From Gambelia wislizenii (taxonomy: Eukaryota > Chordata > Lepidosauria > Squamata > Crotaphytidae): a stretch of 64,000 nucleotides of DNA. Shown here one piece after another: positions 55,541-64,000 of the stretch (positions are counted from its first letter, which is position 1; each line of letters opens with the position of its first letter). The DNA is taken from assembly GCA_030847615.1 (NCBI GenBank), contig JAUMIR010000002.1, positions 241,137,809 to 241,201,808 of the forward strand, written 5' to 3'. The translations under genes and the position numbers were made by a program. Below the pieces are notes generated by a model. It was not told the DNA's origin, ran no database searches, and worked only from the letters and a program-made list of their open reading frames with translations.

Positions 55541-56770
55541 GCTCCTGCTTGTCCAGTGATATTGGATACTTTTCAGTTTATACAATATGGGGATATGGAC
55601 ACACCTTTAGGCTTGTGAGAGCCATTACATCTAAGCTAGATCCTTCCTCTTCTTGGCTCATTAAAAATACTAACAGGAACTGGCCAAATGGGTACCGGGA
55701 GTGGTAAATGTCTCTACAGCAAGGCAGAGATCATACATGTCTAAAGGAGGAGGTTGTAAGAACTCTGTTGGAAAAGCCATCTCCAAATCCCACTTTGGTG
55801 GATAATTACTGTCCAGTTTTCACTACCCCCACTCTGGGGCAAGGTATAGGAATGTTTGGGTAGCATCACAGCTCCAGGGGCTTCTGGAAAAAAAGGATTA
55901 CAGTCAGACCTCCATATCTGCGAAACCAATATCTGCACTTTTAGCTATCTGCAGGACACAAAATAGAGACACATACCATAGAGGTGGGCTGGAAAATGTC
56001 TAGAGAGGTGATACATTTTTACCGGAAATCCTTGATTTTAATAGGATTCTTTGTTATCTGCGGTTTTCAATATCCATGGAAAGTTTGGGAATGGAACCCT
56101 GTGGATACAGGGGTCCAACTGTATCTGGATCCATTTCAGTCTGGCTTTACACCTGATTATTGAAGGGAAAAAAGCTTGGGTTGCCTTGCTGGGTGAGCTA
56201 TACTAGGAACTGGAGAAGGCGAGTGTGTTTCAAATGGTTCTTTGGGGTGTCTCAATGGCTTTCAAAACTGTCAACCATGGTATCCTTCTGGGTTGCCTCA
56301 CTGTGATGGGACTTGGTGCCATTGTTTTCCTGTGTATGCTGCCTTTCTCGGTAGGCCGAGTTCAGAAGGTAATGCTGGGGGACCCCGTTGGATACCACGG
56401 CTTTTGGCCTGTGGATCCTGCAAGGTTCCATTCTGCCCTCTGTGCTCTTTAACATATACATGAAACCACTGGAAGAGTTTGTCCAGAGTTTTGGGGCCAG
56501 GTGCCACCGTATGCTGGTGATGCCCAAGTCTGTTTCCCCTTTCCATCTAAATCCAAGGAAGCCATTTAGGTTCTAAACCATTGTCTGTCATCCATAATGG
56601 CTTGGATGAGGGGTAACAGTTCAAACCTTATTCCACATAAGATACAGGTCTTCCTGGTCAGTCAAAAGGCAGATCAACAAACTCGGGGATTGAGCCTGAG
56701 GTTACATTCCCCATGAAGACACATGTTCACAGTTTGGGTGTACCTCTGGATTTAGGGCTATATGTGTTTT
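55541..56770 (+). pseudogene. L2/CR1-like LINE RT fragment, split by Tigger copy F
   Basis: Before the MITE: 'SKLDPSSSWLIKN', 'VDNYCPVF'. After it: 'MAFKTVNHGILLGCLTVMGL', 'GSILPSVLFNIYMKPLEEFV' (motif B) and 'SLGV' thumb-like sequence to about 56770. Many frame breaks. Motif A reads 'FKTVNH' where FDTIDH is usual, so the catalytic Asp is lost. Confidence 0.78.
55901..56121. mobile_element. Tigger/pogo-like MITE, copy F
   Basis: Ends CAGTCAGACCTCCATATC and 'gatacaggggtccaactg', flanked by TA. It interrupts the L2-like RT fragment. Confidence 0.82.
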
Positions 56771-57329
56771 CATCTTTAACTGTTTTAATTTTTTAAAGCT
56801 GTTTTGAGTCCTGCTTCTGGGGACAAGGCAGTAGATTAACAACAACAACAACAACAACAACAACACACTAGTATAATTTATGACAAAATATGATGAGCAC
56901 AGTTATTCCAGGTAACACAGAATATCCTAAGACAGTGGTTGTTCTCTGCCCTCTTATGTACAGTTCTGGGTGACTTTTCCTTGCTGCATCTTTCTCATTC
57001 ATTTTTTGCAAAGGGACTCAAAAACTTAAAACATTTGTGACCATTAGGGGGCAACTAGTAATGCAAGTGAATCTGGGAGTTGGCTTGTTCTTCCTTTGAA
57101 TACAGTTATGCTGGTTTGCATGTTGTTGTTTTTAAATTGCTAGAAGTACAGACTTTTGCCCTGTGGCTTTTAGCCTTAGTATTTTACATGGCACATGGTA
57201 TACTGTGCCTTTTTGGAGAAATATATTAGTACACAATGCCCAAAGCCAGCCAAGTTATTTTGACACATGAGACAGAAAATCTCACAAGCACCTCACTCCA
57301 TCCCTGACAGTAAAAAGACAACAATAACA
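56771..57329. repeat. (AAC)n microsatellite and unrecognised sequence
   Basis: (AAC)n lies at about 56838-56866, following 'ggggacaaggcagtagatta', which resembles a LINE 3' tail. Nothing else recognised. Confidence 0.5.
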
Positions 57330-57930
57330 AAATGAAGGCACCATATCCTGTCTGACTGTGGAAGCTAAGGAAGGTTAGCCTTGGTTAATACTCAGATGGG
57401 GGACTGCTAAGCAATACCAGGTGTGGCAGGCTGGATTTCAGAAGACGGCAATGACAAACCACCTCTAAATATTCCTTGCTGAAGAAAAAAAAAACCTATT
57501 TATTATTTATTTATCATATTTGTATGTACCTTTCTCTCAATATGAGACCTAGGGCAGCTCCCCCCAAAATAACAAAAATGATAAAATCAGATAAAAATTT
57601 TAAAATATTTTAAAAACAGACACATATTAAAAAGGTAGATAAACCTATGAAATGCATTGTTATGTGCCTTCAAGTAGTTTCTGATTTATGGCAACCTTAA
57701 GTTGAACCTATAATGGGAATTTTCTTGGCAAGATTGTTCAGAGGGGGTTTCTTTTTGCCTTCCTCTGAGGCAGAGTATGATTTGCCCAAGGTCACCCAGT
57801 GGGTTTCCATGGTTGGGTGGGGATCTGAACCCAGGTCTCCAGAGTTGTTGTCCAATGCTCAAAAAATTAATAAATACACCACACTGGTTTTCATAGGGTC
57901 ACCATAAGTTGATAGGCAACTTGAAGGTAC
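57330..57930 (+). repeat. 5S rRNA-derived SINE split by later SINE insertion
   Basis: 5S-like head at 57335-57440 ('tggaagctaaggaaggttag', 'ccttggttaatactcagatg'). The tail at 57890-57930 ('catagggtcaccataagttg', 'caacttgaaggtac') belongs to it. The 57495-57885 interval is inserted. Confidence 0.78.
57655..57885 (-). repeat. tRNA-derived SINE nested in the 5S SINE
   Basis: 'gttatgtgccttcaagtagt', 'tcagagggggtttctttttg', 'cccaaggtcacccagtgggt' and the inverse tRNA head 'gatctgaacccaggtctcca'. A separate AT-rich 3' tail fragment precedes it (57495-57640). Confidence 0.82.
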
Positions 57931-58963
57931 AAATATATGTTCACGCACAAATCTTCTGCTTGATGCAGCCACACCATTTTGCCTAAAGGTAGGGCCAGCC
58001 TTGAATGTAGCAAAGCCTCACCTTTTTTCTGACAGTACAGTAGTTCATTATAGGGAGGGAAAAGTACAATAACGACTTTCCTGCAACACTGTTCCTGATG
58101 TTGCTGATGCTGGATTTCTTCAAAACAAAGGATGACATCCGACAAAAGAAATCTTGGTCAACTAACAAATTTATCTCATCCCGTGATATTACATAATAAA
58201 ATAGAAAGAAGATGATATAATCCAAGCCATCTAAATTGGAGGGGGGGTGTTCCCAGGGATAATCCTGAGCTTTAGATATAGAGAGCTGAGGTATTTCTTC
58301 TGGGTCAATAGCTGTTTCTTAGAGTAGCAAAGACATTTAATGCCAAATGGGTCATGAATGTTACTGCCTAAATCATGAGTCTGCTTGAGCTTCTTTCTGG
58401 GGAGATTAGTCATTATGAATAGAAACACAGAGGGAGATCTCCTCTAATACTGAGGTGTGGGTGTGGGAAGCCTCTCCTATATTGTGAAACAGAAATGCTG
58501 TTAAAGGGAGTCATGTATATGCCGCCCCCTCTATAAAAATAATGCTGTTCTTAAAATGTGAAGACAGGTTCCAAGAAGTTTGAAAGCTGTGTAGACAAGT
58601 AAAAGTCAATTCTCTTATATCACTTGATTTCTAATCCCCAAAGGCAGGAGTGGGCAACTTTGGTGAGTCTGGGAACCAACCTTCCCTGAATCTGCCATGG
58701 GCCATACACACCCTGCACCACCAGAATTCAGTGGTGGAAATAAACAAGTTTCCCTCCCTTCCAGTTTAAAACAAGGCAGAAAGGGAGCATGCATCCCTGT
58801 TTTAAAAGAGAATTATAGTTCCTGGAGGATTCTGGGTGTGCACCTGTTCTGTAAAACAAGGCATGGACTCTCTCTGTGTCTCATCTTAAAGGGAAAAAAG
58901 TTTTTTTTTTTTTAACTATTGCTGTTTCACTGAATGTAACCAGGGTGTCACCAAATTCAGTAT
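57931..58963. other. no recognised gene
   Basis: No feature that I can support. Confidence 0.35.
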
Positions 58964-59131
58964 AGAATCATAGAATCATAGAGTTGGAAGAGACCATAAG
59001 GGCCATCTAGTCCAGCCCTCTGCCATGCTGTATGACCATCTGTTGGGAATGCTTTGATTGTGTATTCCTGCCTGGCAGGGGGTTGGACTGGATGGCCCTT
59101 GTGGTCTCTTCCAACTCTATGATTCTGTGAC
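58964..59131. repeat. two CR1 3' ends in inverted orientation
   Basis: 58964-59033 is a minus-strand CR1 3' end ('atagaatcatagaatcatag', 'gggccatctagtccagccct'). 59035-59131 is a plus-strand one ending 'caactctatgattctgtgac'. Together they form a ~63-bp inverted repeat with a short loop. Confidence 0.85.
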
Positions 59132-59137
59132 TAGTGC

Positions 59138-59285
59138 AAGCCTTCCATTATTTCACAGATGAAAAAAAGGACATGAGGCCAATAAATATCAGAGTGTGGT
59201 TGTGATGGCAAAAGTTGTTCATGAGGAAGAACAGATAAGCTAGGAGAGGTGACAAACAGTTTGCTTTTGCTTCAGCCTCTTGTGT
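59138..59285 (+). repeat. interspersed repeat family R1, fragment
   Basis: 'tatttcacagatgaaaaaaa', 'gagtgtggttgtgatggcaa' and 'aagaacagataagctaggag' match the first half of R1. Confidence 0.65.
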
Positions 59286-59559
59286 TATCCAAAAAGGAGG
59301 TTGTACTGGAACATTCAGACTTACATATACAGATTTGCAGACCCAACCACTATTGGTTTTTGGTGGGGCAAGATACCCATCAGGTAGTGTTACTTCAAAT
59401 CACTGGCTAAGAGCCCGTATAAATGGTGAAAATACCCCACATGGAATTTATTGGGAATCCTACCTGTCTAAATGGGATCTAGCACCAATCCACACTATTC
59501 AGAAGGAGGAGGGCTCAAAACGGCAAAAACAACAGGGTAAAAGCCTTCGCAGATTTTCC

Positions 59560-59745
59560 CATACTTTTTCACAAACCATGAGGTGGGTGCACATTCTTGC
59601 TTATTTGGACTATAGAACAATAAAAAACTCAAAGGGAAGCACAAAGCTGATTGGCCAGGTGAGAGCGGGGGAGGGGCTTGCTAGGAGGGCAAGCGCCTGC
59701 TACCGCCATGTTGGATTTTTAGTGATCACTTGTTAAGGCAATAAA
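59560..59745. repeat. M2 MITE fragment, inverted
   Basis: 'gcacattcttgcttatttgg', 'ggcttgctaggagggcaagc' and 'gccatgttggatttttagtg' are the inverse of 16457-17020 sequence and close to 63868-64000. Confidence 0.6.
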
Positions 59746-60519
59746 AAGGATCATTTTTTCCTGTTTTGCTTTCTTATAAAATTAGAGAAGTGCTCTATTG
59801 CACCAGTGCACCTTGGGATGATTTAAAAAACAACAACACCCAGTGGCAGTGAAGAACTAACACTAGTAAATAACTTGCAGCTGCCATCGGGAATGCGAGG
59901 TTTATATGGTTTCCAAGGCCAGAAAAACCATTTAGATGGGTCGCTGCTGCTGTGAGATGCCAATACTATGAGGTACAGTATTTTAGATTTTTCCCCTTGT
60001 GTAGATTGGCCCTAAGATTCCAAGTTTTAAATCCAACAGCTTTACGTAGCTTGCCTCCTGCAACTGAAAACTATATGGGTACTCTGGAAAGTACTGCCTC
60101 TGAATTTTTTTAAAAGTTGCAGTGTTTTTGTTTGTTTCTATGTTTGTTTTAGATAATGCAGGGAATCCGAGCAAGTTGGAAATTAGATGCAGGACTTTCA
60201 GTGGTCTAGGATTAACATTTTTGTCATGAAACAGTCCTTTTCCATCTACCACATCATTTCTTTCTTTGGGAGAATAAGTGAAGAAGGGAGCTTGGACTAT
60301 ATCAACAGCTGATTTCTAAAAACTGATTACTTAACATTTATGCTACTTTTGCAGGTAAAATGAAGTTGAGAGATTGGATGGACAGAGGGCGTAATTATCA
60401 GAATGAAGAACCCATTCAATCTTCTAGTTTTTACCTGTGGTATTTTTTTATTTAAAGTAGATCATCAAAGAACCCAGTACTTACAAACTCTTACCTTTGC
60501 TTCATTGTGAGTTGCTGCA
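59746..60519. other. no recognised gene
   Basis: No feature that I can support. Confidence 0.35.
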
Positions 60520-60700
60520 TTTATAAACTAGATTTTCTCAGATCATGCCCATAGCATTCTTAGACTGGAGATAAAGACAGGTCCCAACAAACCCATGGCT
60601 CTATATCTGGGAGAGATAGAGGACTTTTCTCTTTATTTGTTGCATTGTCCTATATGTCAAAACCCCATTATTATTATTATTATTATTATTAAATATAAAT
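60520..60700 (+). pseudogene. possible LINE C-terminal fragment
   Basis: 'GEIEDFSLYLLHCPICQNP' resembles the Cys/His motif of LINE segment 3 ('GEVEDLQHYLLKCPLY'). It is followed by an (ATT)n tract at about 60668-60691. Weak evidence, based on one short match. Confidence 0.4.
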
Positions 60701-61544
60701 ATCACCCTAAAACACCACCAAAATGTCCACAGTTCCTCTTCCTACATCCATGCTGTTGGTTTGTTGTGAGACCCTCAGAATGCATTTCTGAGAATTTTCT
60801 GCTGCACAGACCTCTGCTCCTCTTATAGGTATTGTATCACCCAAGATCCCCTTATGCTATTCCTCTGTCCAAATACTTCCTACTTCCTTCACTAGCCTTG
60901 TGTGATTGCTTGAAGCCTGAGTGTAAGCATGGATGCTGTTAAGATTAATTTCCAATAAAGATCATTTAATTGCACATTCTGGCTTGGAGTCTCCTCTGTT
61001 ACTACTGGTATACATAGGTCAAAAGATCCTGCCATTACCTGGCCTCTTGCTGCCATTTTGAGCTAATTAAATATTCCCCCATATTGAGATTCGGACACTA
61101 GTGAGACCCTCACAGACCCCATGCAATTTGGGTAACATTGGATTCTTGGGGCCTTACTCCTTACCCAATTTCTCCACTTTCTTCAAACAAAGGGATGGAA
61201 CAATTTGTTCACCCTGCCTTCTTCAGGGCCATTGTTCTTTCCCTAAATGTTGTTGAGGTTGTCAGTATTCCCCTTGGCAGCCACATATATCACAAACACT
61301 CCAAAATGCCTTATCCACCCATCCACTTTGCAAGCTTTCAGAGGCTTTCTGATAACACTTGAAATAGCCAGCCAACAAGGTGAGGTAGACAGCAGAACAG
61401 AATAACCAAAAAAAGATGAATCAGATATTCAAGCAAGTTGAATGAAAATAAAAGATAATATAAAACAAACCATGCAAAGCAGTGCAAGGCTGAAGGAGAC
61501 AAAACAGCAAAGCCCTGTAACACAACAGCAAAACATGATTTCAT
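60701..61544. other. no recognised gene
   Basis: No feature that I can support. Confidence 0.35.
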
Positions 61545-61800
61545 TTACTTATTTATTTTATTAATTTATATCCCACATTTCTCTCAATAATAAGACTCAA
61601 GGCAGCTAACAATCTGTTTAAAAACAACACAGACTAAAAACTATACAGAAGCTTCAATAAAAGTATAAATATAAAAATATTGAAAATGATTACTGTGTAA
61701 AGTTCAAAGATTAAACATGAAAAACATTGAAACACATTAAAAGACTACATACACATCTTCTCTTAGAGGAAGGCTTTTCAAAATCTTGTCCTTGAAAAGG
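61545..61800 (-). repeat. LINE/SINE 3' tail
   Basis: 'ttatttattttattaattta', 'tatcccacatttctctcaat' and 'actcaaggcagctaacaatc' are an inverse 3' tail of a common squamate type. Upstream on its strand a short 'FKDKILKSLPLREDV' resembles an L2-type ORF2 C-terminus. It ends just before the gremlin-like start codon. Confidence 0.6.
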
Positions 61801-61824
61801 GAGGCATCCCTCATGGAAACAAGG

Positions 61825-62678
61825 ATGGACTGCAGAGTTTCTACTGTTGGAATCCTCCTTCTATTAGGGCTTCTGTTACCAACAGTGAAGGGCGAGACCA
61901 TCCAAGGTTCAGAAGGTGTTACTCTTGATGAAGATCTTGGTAAAAGGCTGGTCAGTGATAGAGAACTGGCCTGACACTGGTTGCGAATGATGAACTCCAA
62001 ATTCATAGAATCATAGAATTATAGAGTTGGAAGAGACCACGAGGCCCATCCAGTCCAACTCCCTGCCACGCAGGAAATCTTGATCAAAGCATCCCCAACA
62101 GGTGGCAATCCAGCCTCTGTTTAAAGACCTCCAAGGAAGGAGACTCCACCATGCTCCGAGAGAGTGTGTTCCACTGCTGAACAGCTCTTACTGTCAAAAA
62201 GTTCCTCCTAATGTTGAGGTGGAATCTCTGTTCCTGGAGCTTGCACCCATTGCTCCGTGTTCCAGTCTCTGGAGCAGCAGAAAAATTCAATGATGAAACA
62301 CTTCCACCCTCTGAAGAGGCACCCAAGTCAAGGCCAGATACACTGGAATCAAGCCCAGACACTCTGTATACCGCAGAGGGAAAGTCCCTAAATCAAGGCT
62401 GGTATAAAACACAAGAACTCAGGCAAACCATCCATGAGGAAGGCTGCAAATGCTACACCTTCATCAACAGATTCTATTATGGCCAGTGCAATTCCTTCTA
62501 CATTCCATGGCACATCAGTGATGAGAGAGGTATCTTTCAGTCCTGTTCCTTCTGCAAACCAAAGAAATTCATTACCACCACAGTGACCCTCAACTGCCCA
62601 GATCTTTTGCCCTCAAGGAAGAGAAAGAAGATCAGGCAAGTTGAGGAATGTCATTGTGTAGCCATAGATGTGGATTAA
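61825..62678 (+). pseudogene. gremlin-like BMP antagonist (DAN domain), disrupted by stop and CR1
   Basis: The gremlin family are secreted DAN-domain cystine-knot proteins that bind BMPs. Residues 1-23, 'MDCRVSTVGILLLLGLLLPT' plus VKG, are a signal peptide like gremlin-1's. A TGA follows at codon 50 (61972-61974), and a CR1 sits at 62006-62282. After it the frame holds 'KTQELRQTIHEEGC', 'GQCNSFYIPWHI', 'FQSCSFCKPKKF' and 'TVTLNCPDL', ending 'ECHCVAIDVD'. Removing CR1 and one target copy (284 bp) leaves 570 nt, 189 residues and the same frame on both sides; gremlin-1 has 184. Two conserved knot Cys are changed: 'GWYKTQ' for WCKTQ, 'RFYYGQC' for RFCYGQC. It is nearer gremlin-1 than gremlin-2. 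The coding part of gremlins is one exon, so a retrocopy and a gene duplicate look alike. Most likely a pseudogene. Confidence 0.85.
62006..62282 (-). mobile_element. CR1 LINE 3' end inserted in the gremlin-like frame
   Basis: Minus-strand CR1: starts 'tagaatcatagaattataga', passes 'ccatccagtccaactccctg' and encodes (minus) 'KLQEQRFHLNIRRNFLTVRA' and 'SPSLEVFKQRLDCHLLGML'. AAATTCA flanks it (61999-62005, 62283-62289), a probable target duplication. Confidence 0.9.
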
Positions 62679-63189
62679 AAGATGGCAGCATATTCAACTT
62701 GGCATCTGCTTAATTGCTTCCTTGAGTACTGGTTGCTCACAGTAATTATGTCTGAAAGAGAATAGAGCAATCTGCATTCTCTTTGTAATGGTGTGAAATA
62801 AGGAAAGCACAATTATGGAAACCTATAGGTGGAGATACATTACCACTTGTGTATACTTGTGTATATATCTTTATTTCTAGGCCATGTATCTCACCTGCTT
62901 ACCTATGTGCTGGATTTCTGCTCTGTGATTCGCCTATTCCACCAGGACTGATGTTGACCTTCATGATGATCAATACATGTTACAAGGGGGCACTGATGTG
63001 TTTTGGAGTGGAAGTTGATTCCTAAAGGAGGTGATAGAAGGGATGCTCTAGGAGAATGTTGCTGTAACACCCTGTGTAAATCGTATTTAGTAAGAATAAT
63101 AAATGGTTCAATTGTGATTTTGAAAAAATACTACATACAAATGTTAAAACAGCACTGCACAGCCTTCAAAGTCCACCTTGGTCAGTTTC
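62679..63189. other. possible 3' flank of the gremlin-like relic
   Basis: No repeat recognised here. An AATAAA (63098-63103) lies about 420 bp past the stop codon and could be an old polyadenylation signal. This is weak evidence. Confidence 0.3.
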
Positions 63190-63700
63190 TAAAAGCCTGA
63201 CAGCATAAAAATGTTTTGACCTGTTGACAGAAGGAGAGCAAGGACAGAGCTGTCCTGCCCGAGGGAGGGAGTTCCAAAGTCTGGGAGCAGCCACTGAGAA
63301 GGACATTCCCCTTGTTCACAACCCAATAAGCCTGAGAAGGAGGTGGTGCGACAGAGAGAAAAGCATCTTCAGAAGATGTTAGAGCTCTAATCGGCTCCTT
63401 CAGATAGTCTGGATCCAAACCTTATAGGATTTTATAGGTTATCACCAGCACTTTCTATTGTGCCTGGAAATGAACTGGTAGACAGTGGAGCTGTCACAAC
63501 AAGGGAGTTCTGTGTGCCCTGTAGCCAGCCCCTGTTAACAATAGGGCCGCAGCTCTTTAGGCCAACTGAAGTTTTTGAGCACTTTTCAAAGGTAGTCCTG
63601 TTAATATGCTCTACCACCCCCTCCCCACAATATCTCATAATTGGAAATCTTGGACACTTTTCAGGGTCAGGTTGGCTGGTGTAACCCAAAAAGGTCAGCT
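63190..63700 (-). repeat. unclassified sauropsid interspersed repeat
   Basis: 'gagggagggagttccaaagt', 'gggagcagccactgagaagg', 'ccttataggattttataggt' and 'gttaacaatagggccgcagc' are phrases of a high-copy repeat I have seen in reptile and bird sequence, probably an untranslated LINE region. I cannot name it. Confidence 0.5.
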
Positions 63701-63867
63701 GGAAGGCCACAGTGACCTGGGATGTGTCTTAGAAATATTTTGGCAAGCAAGGCCATATTAGAATTGTGCGGAAGCCAATTAGTAAACTAAGTCATTGAGG
63801 AGGTATGTGCTAATCCTTTCCTGGGCATCTCAGCAAGGAGTCATACAAGCAAACAATTAAGCAAGGG

Positions 63868-64000
63868 GGGGGGTGCACATTTTTGCTCATTTGGACTATC
63901 AAACAATAAAAAGTTCGAAGGGAAGCACAAACCTGATTAGCCAAGTGAGAGCGGGGGTGGGGCTTGCTAGCAGGGCAAGCGCCTGCTGCTGCCATGTTAG
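63868..64000. repeat. M2 MITE, runs off the window end
   Basis: 'gcacatttttgctcatttgg', 'aagtgagagcgggggtgggg' and 'ttgctagcagggcaagcgcc', as in 59560-59745. The right end lies outside the window. Confidence 0.6.

Noticed and set aside
59335..59736. 133-codon frame
   Set aside because: Its second half is M2 MITE sequence. The first half is not recognised, and there is no consistent domain.
1..64000. Prokaryotic systems (CRISPR arrays, defence islands, operons)
   Set aside because: The window has vertebrate SINE, LINE and DNA-transposon content throughout, with no arrays of regular spacers and no dense coding.

Overview
The window looks like vertebrate nuclear DNA, most likely from a squamate reptile (lizard or snake). 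The evidence is the repeat mix: BovB/RTE and CR1 LINEs, tRNA-derived and 5S rRNA-derived SINEs with Sauria-type 3' tails, a Penelope-like element with a GIY-YIG domain, a Ty1/copia-type element, and many hAT, Tigger/pogo-like and Harbinger-like non-autonomous transposons. No bacterial-style operon, rRNA or CRISPR array is present. Apart from one gremlin-like relic, I recognise no host protein-coding gene; every long open frame is a retroelement frame or a remnant.

Layout. 1-5.5 kb: an RTE-like LINE on the minus strand (415-codon RT frame), CR1 and Tigger-like pieces. 6.7-10.2 kb: a decayed BovB LINE (minus) split by a 331-bp near-perfect palindrome. 13.4-14.7 kb: a second palindrome beside a hAT MITE that itself carries a Harbinger-like element. 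16.5-18.3 kb: MITEs and SINEs. 18.8-21.8 kb: a Penelope-like element (plus) split by a third palindrome and ending in a decayed hammerhead-like motif. 22-27 kb: sparse old repeats. 27.35-29.9 kb: the 5' half of a copia-type element (LTR, gag, protease, integrase). 30-41 kb: mostly unrecognised sequence with scattered MITEs. 41.8 kb: a short solo Penelope fragment with an intact hammerhead core. 44.1 kb: a fourth palindrome. 45.9-53.9 kb: one LINE copy on the plus strand into which a 624-bp Harbinger-like element and a hAT element have inserted; the hAT element has been swollen to 5.1 kb by Tigger-like, CR1, hAT and SINE insertions. 53.9-57.9 kb: BovB, L2/CR1-like and 5S-SINE pieces. 61.8-62.7 kb: a gremlin-like (DAN-domain BMP antagonist) frame interrupted by a CR1 insertion and one stop codon. 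63-64 kb: old repeats.

The least expected signal is a set of four CpG-rich foldback elements (9487-9817, 13394-13744, 20969-21296, 44093-44420). Each is about 330-350 bp. Their arms are 150-167 bp and differ at only 1-8 positions, nearly all CpG transitions. They have GGA...TTTTC.GAC termini, and the three intact copies have 3-bp target duplications. Their ends resemble those of three ~560-625-bp elements in the same window that are flanked by TAA or TTA, so I infer a Harbinger-like group in which some lineages became giant hairpins. In several cases the interrupted host element can be read straight through once the insert is removed, which fixes the boundaries.
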